From an uncultured Bacteroidales bacterium (GTDB taxonomy: Bacteria; Bacteroidota; Bacteroidia; Bacteroidales; UBA932), in contig CALVAD010000001.1 of NCBI GenBank assembly GCA_944325495.1, forward strand, positions 124,001 through 188,000: DNA of 64,000 bases, read 5' to 3'. Both the position numbers and the translations under genes were made by a program. Under the pieces are notes generated by a model, which made no database searches, had not been told where the DNA came from, and saw only the letters and a list, made by a program, of their open reading frames with translations. Below, one piece after another: positions 26,590 to 36,182 of this stretch; positions within the stretch are counted from its first letter, which is position 1; each line of letters starts with the position of its first letter.

Positions 26590-27861
26590 ATGTTGACACT
26601 CAAGATGCTTCGCGATGACCCCGAGGGAGTTGTCGGAAAATTGAAAATCAAGAATTTTGACGCCGAGTCCATAGTCGGGAAAATTCTGGAACTCGACTCG
26701 CTCCGCCGGAATCTGCAGACGGAAAGCGACGAGCTCCTTGCACGTCAGAAGCAGATAGCGGCGAAGATAGGCGCTCTTATGAAGGAAGGCCGCAAGGACG
26801 AGGCCGACGCGGCGAAGGCCGAGACGGCGGAACTCAAGGCAAGGTCCGGCGAACTGCTTGAAAGGATGGACGCAGCCGCAAAGGAGCTCGAAAGCCAGCT
26901 CGTGCTGCTGCCGAACACGCCCTGCCCTCTCGTGAAGCCCGGCAAGGGAGCCGAGGACAACGAGGTCGTCAAGATGGGGGGACCCGAGGTCCGTCTGCCC
27001 GAGAACGCCCTTCCTCACTGGGATCTCGCCAGGAAATACGACATCATAGACTTCGACCTCGGAGTCAAGATCACCGGAGCCGGCTTCCCGGTCTACAAGG
27101 GCAAGGGTGCGAAGCTCCAGCGCGCGCTGATCAATTTCTTCCTCGACTGCAACACGGCGGCCGGCTACAGGGAGGTCGAGCCTCCCGTGATGGTCAACGC
27201 CGCATCAGGCTTCGGCACGGGCCAGCTGCCGGACAAGGAAGGCCAGATGTATCATGCTAATCTTGACGATTTCTATATGGTGCCTACGGCGGAAGTGCCC
27301 GTGACGAACATCTTCCGCGACGTGATACTCTCCGCCGGTGAGATTCCCCAGAAACTCACCGCATATACGCCCTGCTTCCGCCGCGAAGCCGGCTCCTATG
27401 GCAAGGACGTGCGCGGCCTCAACCGTCTGCACCAGTTCGACAAGGTGGAGATAGTCCGCGTGGAGAAGCCCGAGAATTCGTATGCCGCCCTTGACGAGAT
27501 GATTGCGCATGTCGAAAGCCTGGTGAACAAGCTCGGACTGCGTTACCGCATACTCAGGCTCTGCGGCGGCGACCTCAGCTTCACCTCCGCGATCACCTAC
27601 GATTTCGAACTCTGGTCCGCGGCCCAGCAGCGCTGGCTGGAAATTTCCTCCGTGTCCAATTTCGAGACCTACCAGTCCAACCGCCTGCATCTGCGCTACC
27701 GCGACGAAAACGGCAGGACCCAGCTGGCCCATACGCTCAACGGAAGTTCGCTCGCACTGCCCCGCGTGGTTGCCGCGCTCCTTGAGGACAACCAGACCGA
27801 AAGCGGCATCATAATCCCTGAAATACTTCGTCCCTACACCGGATTCGACAGAATTGATTAA
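26590..27861 (+). CDS. serS: Seryl-tRNA synthetase
   Basis: 423-residue class II synthetase. An N-terminal coiled-coil arm (about 30-110, rich in Lys/Glu/Ala) contacts the long variable arm of tRNA-Ser. Motif 2 appears as TPCFRREAGSYGKDVRGLNR and motif 3 as NGSSLALPRVVAALLEDNQ. Full length and intact. The 3' end overlaps ruvC by 8 nt if ruvC uses a TTG start. Confidence 0.97.
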   Translation: MLTLKMLRDDPEGVVGKLKIKNFDAESIVGKILELDSLRRNLQTESDELLARQKQIAAKIGALMKEGRKDEADAAKAETAELKARSGELLERMDAAAKELESQLVLLPNTPCPLVKPGKGAEDNEVVKMGGPEVRLPENALPHWDLARKYDIIDFDLGVKITGAGFPVYKGKGAKLQRALINFFLDCNTAAGYREVEPPVMVNAASGFGTGQLPDKEGQMYHANLDDFYMVPTAEVPVTNIFRDVILSAGEIPQKLTAYTPCFRREAGSYGKDVRGLNRLHQFDKVEIVRVEKPENSYAALDEMIAHVESLVNKLGLRYRILRLCGGDLSFTSAITYDFELWSAAQQRWLEISSVSNFETYQSNRLHLRYRDENGRTQLAHTLNGSSLALPRVVAALLEDNQTESGIIIPEILRPYTGFDRID

Positions 27862-28414
27862 GGAGGGGACAGTAATCATAGGCATAGATCCCGGAACCAA
27901 CATACTCGGTTTCGGGATTCTGCGTGTGGACTCCGCCCTGAAGCCGCAGTATGTGGACATGGGAGTCCTCGACCTGCGCAAGGTGGACTCTCCCTACGAG
28001 AAGCTTAGGATAATCCACGACAGGACCGAAGCGCTCTGCGAACTCCACCGTCCAGACTTCCTTGCAATCGAGTCGCCGTTCTACGGCCGCAACGCGCAGG
28101 TGATATTCAAGCTCGGCCGGGCTCAGGGAGCCGCCATCGTGGCGGCGCTGGAGAAGGGGGTGGAGGTTCACGAATACGCCCCGAGAAAGGCGAAGATAGC
28201 CGTATGCGGCAACGGAGCGGCATCCAAGGAGCAGGTGTGCAGCATAGCGCAGAATATGCTTGGCATCAAAATTGCCAACAAATTCCTGGATGCGACGGAC
28301 GCACTGGCTCTCGCCTTGTGCCATTTCTACCAGTTGAGCAACCCCCTTTCGGGCAAGGATACGGCGTCTTCATGGGAGAAGTTCGTGGCGGACAACCCCG
28401 AAAGGATACTTTAA
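27854..28414 (+). CDS. ruvC: Crossover junction endodeoxyribonuclease RuvC
   Basis: 186-residue Holliday-junction resolvase. Catalytic acidic residues are visible: Asp in IIGIDPGTN, Glu in LAIESPFYGR, and the pair in FLDATDALALAL. No ATG or GTG precedes the first motif; the TTG at 27854 gives MIKEGTVIIGIDPGTN, the normal N-terminal spacing. The start codon is therefore probably TTG inside the serS 3' end. The GGAGG downstream of it lies within codons and is coincidental. Confidence 0.93.
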   Translation: MIKEGTVIIGIDPGTNILGFGILRVDSALKPQYVDMGVLDLRKVDSPYEKLRIIHDRTEALCELHRPDFLAIESPFYGRNAQVIFKLGRAQGAAIVAALEKGVEVHEYAPRKAKIAVCGNGAASKEQVCSIAQNMLGIKIANKFLDATDALALALCHFYQLSNPLSGKDTASSWEKFVADNPERIL

Positions 28415-28424
28415 AGAATTGCCG

Positions 28425-31349
28425 ATGACGTTTTTCAGATGCTTGATTGCATTGTTCTGCCTGCTGCCCTGCATTGCCGTTTCGGCACAGGGCAATATTG
28501 ACGTCAAGGCGGTGCTTGTGGATTCCGGCACGGGCGAACCCGTGGGTTTCGCGACCGTCTCCCTGACGCGCGACGGTCAGGAACGGCCCTACAAATACAG
28601 CCTTAGCGACGACAAGGGCAATGTCACCATATCTTCCGTGCGCAGGGGCACCTATGTCTTCAAGGCCGAGCTTCTGGGCTACAAGACGCACAGCGCGACC
28701 GTCAAGGTCGAGAACTCCACCGTCGACCTCGGCACGATCAAGCTCCGCCCCGACGCCACCCAGCTGGACGCGGCGACCGTGGCGGCGGTCGGGAACACCG
28801 TGATAATCAAGAAGGACACGATTGAATACAGCGCCACGGCGTTCAACACCACCGACAATGACGTGCTCGAGGACCTCCTCAAGAAGCTCCCGGGCGTGGA
28901 GGTGGCGGAGGACGGCTCCATAACCGCCAACGGCGAGACCATTTCCAAGATCACGATAGACGGAAAGACCTTCTTCCTCGACGACCCCCAGCTGGCGTCC
29001 AAGAACATCCCCGCCAAGATGATCAACAAGCTCAAGATCATCCAGAAGAAGTCCGAGCAGGCCGAATTCACCGGAATCGACGACGGAGAGGAGGAGACCG
29101 TGATAGATCTCTCGGTGCAGCCCGGAATGATGCGCGGTCTGTTCGGCAACGTGCTTGCGGGCGCGGGCGCCGATCTGCCGGCTTCCGACGGCACTCCGAG
29201 CGAACTCAGATATCAGGGCAACGCCTTCATCGGGCGCTTCACCGACAAGTCGCAGATAAGCCTCATCCTCAACGGCAACAATGTCAACAACCAGGGCGGG
29301 ACAAACCGCTCCGGCAACATGATGCGGAGCATGCGCAGCGGCGGCATGAGCGGAGGGGGAATAACCACCTCATACATGGCCGGTCTCAATGCCGCGGGCG
29401 ACCTTTTCGACGACAGGATGGAGATAGGAGGCAACTACCTGTTCAATGCCGGCGACAATGTAGTGTCCCAGAGCAGCGCCAGGACCACTTATCTCTCTGA
29501 CTACAACCTGCTATACGACAGCAACGGAGCGTCCAGCACGCACTCGGACGGCCACCGCTTCGGCCTCAGGCTCGAACACAAATTCTCGGAGAACACCTCC
29601 ATTCTCTTCCAGCCGCAGGTGAATTTCGGCCGCGGCTGGTACTCGCAGTCCACCGAAGACGCCACTTTCAGGGATGACCTGGCGGGCAACGTCGCCAAGC
29701 TCAGCGAGTCCTTCACCGACAACAGCGGCAGCAACCGCAACGTGTCCGCCGGGGGCTTCCTGCTGTTCCGCCAGAGACTCGGGCTTCCGGGGCGCACCCT
29801 GACGGCCATGGTCAATTTCGACATCTCCGACAATGTGCTCGACGGATTCAACAACAACGGGACCACCTCGTTCGACGAATACGGTCAGGTCACGGAGGAG
29901 GAGACCGTGAACCAGAACTTCACCAACAGCCAGCGCTCGTATTCGCTCAGCGGAAACGTCACCTACACCGAACCCCTCGGCAACCACTTCTACCTTGAGG
30001 CCAATTACGCCTACCGATGGAACAGGTCCGCGTCCGACAAGCAGACCTACGACCTTGCGGCCGGAGGAGAATTCGACCCCGAGTACTCCAACGAGATCAT
30101 CAACGAAAGCAACAGGCAGGAGATAGGCGTGAACGCCCTGTTCCAGAACGAGAACTTCCGCGCGCAGCTCGGGTTCGCCGCCATGCCTACGCAGACCTAC
30201 AACAGCACCACCCGCTACAATTCCGAGACCGGCGACTACAGTCCTGTCACCTATGACGACTTCCGCTGGAACTTCTCGCCCCAGATATCGATGTTCGCCG
30301 ATTTCAGCGATTATTCGAGCATGCGGCTGTTCTACCGCGGCACTTCCAGCCAGCCTTCGACCTCGCAGCTCATTCCCGTGCCGGACAACAGCGACCCGAT
30401 GAACATAAGTTTCGGAAACCCCTCGCTGACCCCGTATTTCACCCACAGCCTGCGTGGCGACTACCGCTATTCGAACAGGGAGAAATTCAGTTCCTTCAAC
30501 GTTCGCTTCAACGGCAGCTATGTGCAGAATCCCATAGTGAACACGATATGGTACGGCGAGAACGGAGGCCAGTTCACGATGCCGTTCAACGGACCCGCCT
30601 CGTTCAATGCCGGAGTCAACACCTTCATGAACCTGCCGATCGGAAGCAGCGGCTTCTCGATCAACAACTCCCTCAGCGGCAACTGGCGCCAGAGCGCGTC
30701 TTATGTCGGCGAGGACATCGACATGTCGACCTATTATGCCGAGGACGGCGGGTACTATGACTTCATGAACGAGCTCATAGGCAATTTCGGCGATCCTGGC
30801 TGGTATGCGGCGCATGTGACCGAGAACTCCACGAAGACCCTGAGCCTCAACGAAAGACTTAGGGTGAGATACAGCGGTACAGCTTTCGAGGCCACGATAG
30901 GGGGCTCCACGAGGATGAACCGCTCATGGTATTCGATATCCGACGCCAGGGACAATACGACGACCTGGAACAACCGGCTTTCAGCCGGCCTGACCTGGAA
31001 CTGGAATGCGGCCGGAGTCAGCGTCGAGGGCGACTATGACTTCAACTGGTATGACGGATATTCGACCCCGCAGCCTTCCGAGCATGTGCTGAACGCCGAG
31101 ATTTCCAAACTGCTCTTCAACGACCAGCTCACGCTCGCGATACGCGGCTATGACATACTCGGGCAGTCGAAGAACCTCACTGTCTCTGACAGTTCAAACT
31201 ATCATAACGAGGTGACAAGCAACACTCTCGGCCGCTATGTGATAGTCTCTCTGACCTGGCGCTTCGGCACGATGGGCGGCGGGCGCGGAGGCTTCCGCGG
31301 CGGTCCTCCTCCGGGCGGTCCGGGCGGACCCCCTCCTCCGGGAAGATAA
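28425..31349 (+). CDS. Outer-membrane beta-barrel protein with carboxypeptidase-regulatory-like domain
   Basis: 974-residue outer-membrane protein: signal peptide (about 1-21, ending VSAQ), a carboxypeptidase-regulatory-like beta-sandwich (about 25-105), a plug-like segment (about 115-220; LEDLLKKLPGVEVAEDGSITANG split as LLKKLPGVEVAEDGS), then a large barrel of the OMP_b-brl_3 type rich in alternating aromatic strands. The barrel ends in SLTWRF, a normal C-terminal strand, but a 26-residue Gly/Pro/Arg tail follows (GGGRGGFRGGPPPGG...). Such proteins often act as TonB-dependent importers; no SusD partner is adjacent and the cargo is unknown. The ATG at 28425 is preferred to a TTG two codons earlier. 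Confidence 0.85.
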   Translation: MTFFRCLIALFCLLPCIAVSAQGNIDVKAVLVDSGTGEPVGFATVSLTRDGQERPYKYSLSDDKGNVTISSVRRGTYVFKAELLGYKTHSATVKVENSTVDLGTIKLRPDATQLDAATVAAVGNTVIIKKDTIEYSATAFNTTDNDVLEDLLKKLPGVEVAEDGSITANGETISKITIDGKTFFLDDPQLASKNIPAKMINKLKIIQKKSEQAEFTGIDDGEEETVIDLSVQPGMMRGLFGNVLAGAGADLPASDGTPSELRYQGNAFIGRFTDKSQISLILNGNNVNNQGGTNRSGNMMRSMRSGGMSGGGITTSYMAGLNAAGDLFDDRMEIGGNYLFNAGDNVVSQSSARTTYLSDYNLLYDSNGASSTHSDGHRFGLRLEHKFSENTSILFQPQVNFGRGWYSQSTEDATFRDDLAGNVAKLSESFTDNSGSNRNVSAGGFLLFRQRLGLPGRTLTAMVNFDISDNVLDGFNNNGTTSFDEYGQVTEEETVNQNFTNSQRSYSLSGNVTYTEPLGNHFYLEANYAYRWNRSASDKQTYDLAAGGEFDPEYSNEIINESNRQEIGVNALFQNENFRAQLGFAAMPTQTYNSTTRYNSETGDYSPVTYDDFRWNFSPQISMFADFSDYSSMRLFYRGTSSQPSTSQLIPVPDNSDPMNISFGNPSLTPYFTHSLRGDYRYSNREKFSSFNVRFNGSYVQNPIVNTIWYGENGGQFTMPFNGPASFNAGVNTFMNLPIGSSGFSINNSLSGNWRQSASYVGEDIDMSTYYAEDGGYYDFMNELIGNFGDPGWYAAHVTENSTKTLSLNERLRVRYSGTAFEATIGGSTRMNRSWYSISDARDNTTTWNNRLSAGLTWNWNAAGVSVEGDYDFNWYDGYSTPQPSEHVLNAEISKLLFNDQLTLAIRGYDILGQSKNLTVSDSSNYHNEVTSNTLGRYVIVSLTWRFGTMGGGRGGFRGGPPPGGPGGPPPPGR

Positions 31350-31374
31350 TTTTCGCTAATTCGGCGAGAATCCA

Positions 31375-31382
31375 TATCTTTG
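31375..31382 (+). promoter_or_regulatory. -7 box of the LysE-type gene
   Basis: TATCTTTG with 7 nt to the ATG at 31390; predicts a leader of only a few nt. Confidence 0.6.
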
Positions 31383-31389
31383 CAAGAAT

Positions 31390-32010
31390 ATGGGTATGGA
31401 ACTCACAAGAGCCTTCCTTGCAGGGATATGCGCAGCGGTGCCGGCCGGCCCCGTGCTGCTTCTCGTGCTGCAGAAGACGCTCGGCCACGGCCGTGCCGCC
31501 GGTATCCTCACCGGGCTCGGATCCGCGTTCGCCGACACGCTCTTTGCGGCTGCGGGTCTTTTCACCCTGTCGCTCATCGATGACTTCATCACGAGGCATG
31601 AGTCCCTGATAATGGAGGTCGGCGGAGTCCTGATATTGCTGATAGGTTTGAGAATCTTCCTCAAGGGAAAGGAGATACATCCCGCCGGAACTGACGAGAA
31701 CAGCGGCCTGTCCCTGTTCGGGTGCACTCTCCAGGCTGCCGGAACGGCGCTTTCCAATCCTGCCGCGCTGGCCTACATGCTCGGACTCCTTTCCGTGCTC
31801 GGCCTGGTGGCAGGAGGGATCAAGGCTCCGGTGTGGGCCGTGCTGGCGGCGGTCGCCTGCGGGGAGATCGCATACTGGACGGCGCTGACGCTGGCTGTTT
31901 CGCGCTGGCTCCATCTCAACGACAGGACCCTGGTGATTGTCGGCAGGATAGCCGGCGCCGGGATAATGTGTTTCGGCGTGGTGCTTGCCGTAAAGGGAAT
32001 ATTATTTTGA
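31390..32010 (+). CDS. LysE-family amino-acid/metabolite exporter
   Basis: 206-residue inner-membrane protein with six hydrophobic segments. The N-terminus (AFLAGICAAVPAGPVLLLVLQ) carries the PxGP motif typical of LysE/RhtB exporters, and the mid region has ALSNPAALAYMLGLL. Probable efflux of amino acids or related solutes by proton exchange; substrate unknown. Followed 5 nt later by the PASTA gene. Confidence 0.85.
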   Translation: MGMELTRAFLAGICAAVPAGPVLLLVLQKTLGHGRAAGILTGLGSAFADTLFAAAGLFTLSLIDDFITRHESLIMEVGGVLILLIGLRIFLKGKEIHPAGTDENSGLSLFGCTLQAAGTALSNPAALAYMLGLLSVLGLVAGGIKAPVWAVLAAVACGEIAYWTALTLAVSRWLHLNDRTLVIVGRIAGAGIMCFGVVLAVKGILF

Positions 32011-32015
32011 CGCAC

Positions 32016-32846
32016 ATGAGCATAAAGAAATTCTTCACCAACTGGATAGTCAGAAATCTGCTTCTGGCCGTGATTTTCGTGGCGTTGTTCGTGCTGGCGG
32101 CCAATGTGCTGCTCGGCGTGATCACGCAGCACGGCAAGGAGATCATCGTCCCTGACTTCACGAACCTTACGGTCCAGGAGGCTTCGAGGGTGGCTTCGGC
32201 CGCAGGCGTCGAGCTGGCGGTGAGCGACTCGATGTACATACGGAGGATGAAGCCGGGAGCCGTCTACAGGCAGAGTCCCGAAGCCGGGGAGCATGTCAAG
32301 GAAGGACGGAAGATTCGTCTGAGCATCAACACCCTGCGGCCGAAGCAGGTGCCGATGCCTTCGCTGGTGGGTTTCTCTCTGAGGCAGGCCAAGGCGGAAC
32401 TGCAGCGCAACGGTCTGCGGCTCGGGAAACTGATCTATGTCAGAGACCTGGCCACGAACAATGTGATTTCGCAGCAGCGCTTCGGCCGTGAGATAGCCCC
32501 CGGAAGGGAGCTGCCCAGCGGGTCTTCGGTGGACCTGGTGCTCGGACTGAGCGTCACCGACGAGAAGACCTTCGTGCCCGACCTCGTCGGGCAGCAGTAT
32601 CAGCGGGCGGTAGATGTGCTGCAGGAGAGTTCTCTCAATGTAGGGCGTCTCGTGTTCGACGCCAGCGTGAAGGACTATGCCGACTCGACGGCCGCCGTCG
32701 TATATTCCCAGAACCCCGGGGCCTATGTCCCGTTTGTGGAGCCAGTGACCATGAGGGACACCCTCGTGGCCAATTCGCTGCGCCGGGGATCCTCGGTGAC
32801 TCTTTATCTTACCGTCGACAGAACCAGGATTCCGGAGAAGAGGTGA
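32016..32846 (+). CDS. Membrane-anchored PASTA-domain protein
   Basis: 276 residues: one transmembrane helix (about 12-36) then three PASTA domains (about 45-105, 110-180 and 188-268), seen as VPDFTNLTVQEASRVASAAG, MPSLVGFSLRQAKAELQRNG and VPDLVGQQYQRAVDVLQESS. PASTA modules bind peptidoglycan fragments or beta-lactams; here there is no kinase or transpeptidase domain attached. Extracytoplasmic. TGA overlaps the next ATG (TGATG), so it is translationally coupled with the rluD-like gene. Confidence 0.87.
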   Translation: MSIKKFFTNWIVRNLLLAVIFVALFVLAANVLLGVITQHGKEIIVPDFTNLTVQEASRVASAAGVELAVSDSMYIRRMKPGAVYRQSPEAGEHVKEGRKIRLSINTLRPKQVPMPSLVGFSLRQAKAELQRNGLRLGKLIYVRDLATNNVISQQRFGREIAPGRELPSGSSVDLVLGLSVTDEKTFVPDLVGQQYQRAVDVLQESSLNVGRLVFDASVKDYADSTAAVVYSQNPGAYVPFVEPVTMRDTLVANSLRRGSSVTLYLTVDRTRIPEKR

Positions 32847-33859
32847 TGGGTGAGGAGATGTTCGAGCACTTCCGGATGGAGGTCGACGCGGGGCAGGCGC
32901 CCATGCGCATAGACAAATACATGTCGACGCATATGGAGGACACTTCGCGCAGCCATGTGCAGCAGGCCCTGAAGGAAGGCTATGTGAAAGTGGGGGAGGA
33001 GACCGTGAGGGCGAGCTATATGGTCCGTCCCGGGGATGTCATACGCTTCGTGATGCCGTACAGGCGGCGCGGTCTCGAGATTCTTCCGCAGGAGATATCT
33101 CTGGACATAGTCTATGAGGATGATGACGTGCTCGTCGTCGACAAGCCTGCCGGAATGGTGGTGCATCCGGGACACGGGCATTTCGAGGGCACCCTGATAA
33201 ACGCCCTCGCGCACCATCTCGGAATCTCCCAGGGCCCGGATGCCGAAGACGAGCGCATGGGCATACTCGTGCACAGGATAGACAAGGACACCAGCGGGCT
33301 GCTGGCGGTCGCGAAGAACGACGAGGCGCAGCTCAGGCTCGCCCGGCAGTTCTATGACCACAGCATCGACCGCCGCTATGTGGCGATAGTCTGGGGCAAT
33401 GTCAAGGACGACGAAGGGACGGTGGACGCGAACATCGTCCGCGACCCCAACGACAGGCTCAGGTTCAGGGCCTGCGATGATCCGGAGAAGGGAAAGCACG
33501 CAGTGACCCATTACCGGGTGCTGGAGCGCTTCGGCTTCATCACGCTCATAGAATGCCGTCTTGAGACGGGCAGGACCCATCAGATAAGGGTCCACATGTC
33601 GAGTCTTGGCTATCCTATCTTTAACGATGCAAGATACGGCGGCAGCGAAATCCGCAAGGGCACCATATACTCTAAATACAGGCAGTTCATAGACAACTGC
33701 TTCGAGATATGCCCCAGGCAGGCGCTGCACGCCGCCACTCTCGGCTTCGCGCATCCGAGGACCGGGGAATGGCTGCAGTTCGAATCACCGCTTCCGGAAG
33801 ACATGGCCGCACTTCTGGAGAAATGGCGTAAATACTGCGGTCTCAGGTCGGAAGAATGA
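32846..33859 (+). CDS. RluD-like 23S rRNA pseudouridine synthase
   Basis: 337 residues: N-terminal S4 RNA-binding domain (about 18-70; RIDKYMSTHMEDTSRSHVQQ), then the RluA-type catalytic domain with Asp in LVHRIDKDTSGLLAVAKN and CRLETGRTHQIRVHMSSLG. Architecture matches RluD, which modifies helix 69 of 23S rRNA, though RluC-type targets cannot be excluded. A GTG codon lies one codon earlier; ATG at 32846 is preferred. The 3' end overlaps lnt by 4 nt (ATGA). Confidence 0.9.
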   Translation: MGEEMFEHFRMEVDAGQAPMRIDKYMSTHMEDTSRSHVQQALKEGYVKVGEETVRASYMVRPGDVIRFVMPYRRRGLEILPQEISLDIVYEDDDVLVVDKPAGMVVHPGHGHFEGTLINALAHHLGISQGPDAEDERMGILVHRIDKDTSGLLAVAKNDEAQLRLARQFYDHSIDRRYVAIVWGNVKDDEGTVDANIVRDPNDRLRFRACDDPEKGKHAVTHYRVLERFGFITLIECRLETGRTHQIRVHMSSLGYPIFNDARYGGSEIRKGTIYSKYRQFIDNCFEICPRQALHAATLGFAHPRTGEWLQFESPLPEDMAALLEKWRKYCGLRSEE

Positions 33860-35475
33860 AACGGACATCCATTATCATCCTGCTTCTCTGTGTGCTGAGC
33901 TCCGTGCTGCTGAGCATCCCCTGGCTCGTGCCGCATACCGGAGCGCTCGCTCTCGTGGCGTTCGTGCCCCTGCTGTGCGCCGACGCGCTGTCACGCCAGT
34001 ACCGGACGAGACATTTCTGGCTCTGTCCTTTCCTGACCTTCGTGCTCTGGAACGCGGCCACCACTTTCTGGGTGTGTGAGGCGACAGTGGGCGGCGGAAT
34101 ATTCGCGATACTCGCCAATTCCTTGCAGATGAGCATAATATGGGGGCTTTACCGCCTGTCCGCCAAAGTGCTGAAGCGCGGGCCCCTTCCCTATATTTTC
34201 CTTGCCGCCCTTTGGATGACATGGGAGGCCGCATACTTCGACGCGGACATATCCTGGCCCTGGCTGGTGCTCGGCCATGCCTTCGCCGGCAGCACGCACA
34301 GCGTACAATGGTACGAATATACTGGCGTGATGGGCGGTTCTCTATGGGTATGGGCGTGCAATCTCGGTTTCTTCGGCCTGATAGCCGCAGTGTCCGACGG
34401 CAACTGGGGCAAGTGGAACAATGTCGCCCGCTTTTCGGCGGCCTTTGCCTTGCTGGTCGCGGTCGCCGCCCCTCTCGTGCTGTCCAAGTCCATATACGAC
34501 AGCTACGAGGAGAAGTCCGAAGGGACGCTGGACGTCGTGATCGCCCAGCCGAACTTCGACCCCTACCATAAGTTCGAGTCCATGTCGCAGGCGGAGCAGA
34601 ATTCGGTGCTGCTGGGCCTGATGGAGAGCGGCCTGCGGGGGGACAGCACGAAGACCGCGCTGCTGCTGGCTCCTGAAACCTTCACCTCCGACATTGTGGT
34701 CAATGACATGCAGGCTTCGCCCACGGTGCGCGGATTCAAGGAGTTCCTCGGATCATATCCCGGATCGGAGCTGCTGTTCGGCGCGAGCACCTTCGAGATA
34801 TTTCCGGCCGGCGACCCTCCCACCATACTGGCGAGGCCCTACGGCAACGGCTGGATAGTCTCGCACAACAGCGCCGTGCTTGAGGATGCGTCGGGCGGGT
34901 GCGAGCTTTTCCACAAGAGCAAGCTCGTCGTCGGGACGGAGCTTACGCCGTATCCCGAGATTTTCGTCCCCATAGACGACTGGCTTTCCGGGATATTCAA
35001 ACTTCCCGGCCTCATGGGACGCTGCGTAGGCCAGGATGAAGTGTCCCTGCTGCATTTCAGGGACAGCATACCTGTCGGCTGCGCGGTATGCTACGAATCG
35101 GTCTACGGTGACTACTGTACGGAATATGTGCGCAAGGGAGCGAAGGCCATGACTGTCATCACGAACGACGCATGGTGGGGCGATACTCCGGGATACAGGC
35201 AGCATCTGCGCTTCTCCTGCCTCCGCGCCATAGAGCTCAGGCGTGACATCGCCCGCTGCGGCAACACAGGAATATCCTGCTTCATCGACCAGAGAGGCGA
35301 CATCCTGACGGAAACCCGTTGGTGGGAGCCGGCCGTGTTGTGCGGCGGACTCAATCTGAATTCGGAGGAAACCTTCTATGTGCGCAACGGAGACATGGTC
35401 GGAGGGGTGAGCACGCTCGTGTCCCTGCTGCTTGCCGTGCTGCTTCTCGTGCGCGCCTTCCTTCCCAGACGCTGA
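33856..35475 (+). CDS. lnt: Apolipoprotein N-acyltransferase
   Basis: 539-residue integral membrane enzyme that adds the third acyl chain to the N-terminal Cys of lipoproteins. About six N-terminal hydrophobic segments (residues 8-215) precede a nitrilase-like domain (about 225-500) with the catalytic Glu in LLAPETFTSD, Lys in HKSKLVVGTE and Cys in GCAVCYESVYG. A last hydrophobic helix closes the protein. Overlaps the upstream gene by ATGA. Confidence 0.94.
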   Translation: MKRTSIIILLLCVLSSVLLSIPWLVPHTGALALVAFVPLLCADALSRQYRTRHFWLCPFLTFVLWNAATTFWVCEATVGGGIFAILANSLQMSIIWGLYRLSAKVLKRGPLPYIFLAALWMTWEAAYFDADISWPWLVLGHAFAGSTHSVQWYEYTGVMGGSLWVWACNLGFFGLIAAVSDGNWGKWNNVARFSAAFALLVAVAAPLVLSKSIYDSYEEKSEGTLDVVIAQPNFDPYHKFESMSQAEQNSVLLGLMESGLRGDSTKTALLLAPETFTSDIVVNDMQASPTVRGFKEFLGSYPGSELLFGASTFEIFPAGDPPTILARPYGNGWIVSHNSAVLEDASGGCELFHKSKLVVGTELTPYPEIFVPIDDWLSGIFKLPGLMGRCVGQDEVSLLHFRDSIPVGCAVCYESVYGDYCTEYVRKGAKAMTVITNDAWWGDTPGYRQHLRFSCLRAIELRRDIARCGNTGISCFIDQRGDILTETRWWEPAVLCGGLNLNSEETFYVRNGDMVGGVSTLVSLLLAVLLLVRAFLPRR

Positions 35476-35476
35476 T

Positions 35477-36145
35477 TTACAGCCTCCAGTCTATGGGGGT
35501 CCTGCCTTCAGCCGAGAGTATGGCGTTGGTCTTGGAGAAATGGCGGCAGCCGAAGAATGCGCCCCTGGCCAGGGGCGAAGGGTGGGCGGCTTCGAGTATA
35601 TGGTGCCTGCTGCAGTCGATCAGCGGCGCCTTGCTTCTGGCATAATTGCCCCAGAGCAGGAAGACCACCCCTTCGCAGCGGTCGGAAATCGTCCTTATCA
35701 CTGCGTCGGTGAATGTCTGCCATCCTATGGCCCCGTGCGAGGTGGGCTCCCCGGCCCTTACGGTGAGCACGGCGTTCAGCAGCAGCACTCCCTGAGCCTC
35801 CCACCTGCTGAGGTCGGTATGCCCCGACATCCTTATTCCGAGGTCGTCCTCTATTTCCTTGAAGATGTTCCTGAGCGAGGGCGGGGCCGTTACGCCTTCG
35901 GGGACGGAAAAGGACAGTCCCATGGCCTGGCCGGGCCTGTGGTAGGGATCCTGTCCGAGTATGACCACCTTCACCTTGTCGAGGGGGCACAGGTCGAAAG
36001 CCCTGAATATCTGGCTGCCGGGAGGGAAGATGGTCCTGCCCGCCGCCTTCTCGGCATGCAGCCTGGCTGCGAGTTCGCTGAAATACGGCTTGTCGAATTC
36101 GTCCTGCAGCGCGTCCCGCCAGCTTTGTTCTATTCTTACGGTCAT
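35477..36145 (-). CDS. ung: Uracil-DNA glycosylase
   Basis: 222-residue family 1 UDG, excising uracil from DNA. The water-activating motif GQDPYHRPGQAMGLSFSV and the C-terminal HPSPLARGAFFGCRHFS loop are both intact; LLLNAVLTVR is also present. Convergent with lnt (1-nt gap) and divergent from coaD. Confidence 0.96.
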   Translation of the reverse strand: MTVRIEQSWRDALQDEFDKPYFSELAARLHAEKAAGRTIFPPGSQIFRAFDLCPLDKVKVVILGQDPYHRPGQAMGLSFSVPEGVTAPPSLRNIFKEIEDDLGIRMSGHTDLSRWEAQGVLLLNAVLTVRAGEPTSHGAIGWQTFTDAVIRTISDRCEGVVFLLWGNYARSKAPLIDCSRHHILEAAHPSPLARGAFFGCRHFSKTNAILSAEGRTPIDWRL

Positions 36146-36159
36146 GACGCGAAGTTACT

Positions 36160-36167
36160 CAAAAATA
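36160..36167 (-). promoter_or_regulatory. -7 box of ung
   Basis: TATTTTTG on the minus strand, 14 nt before the ung ATG. Confidence 0.6.
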
Positions 36168-36169
36168 CT

Positions 36170-36177
36170 TAAATTTG
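36170..36177 (+). promoter_or_regulatory. -7 box of coaD, abutting the start codon
   Basis: TAAATTTG with 5 nt to the ATG at 36183; candidate leaderless start. The ung box lies 2 nt away on the other strand. Confidence 0.6.
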
Positions 36178-36182
36178 TAATC

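Noticed and set aside
27860..27866. AAGGAGG as a Shine-Dalgarno for ruvC.
   Set aside because: No usable start codon lies at the right distance after it; the family N-terminus requires the TTG upstream, and the bases are codons of ruvC.
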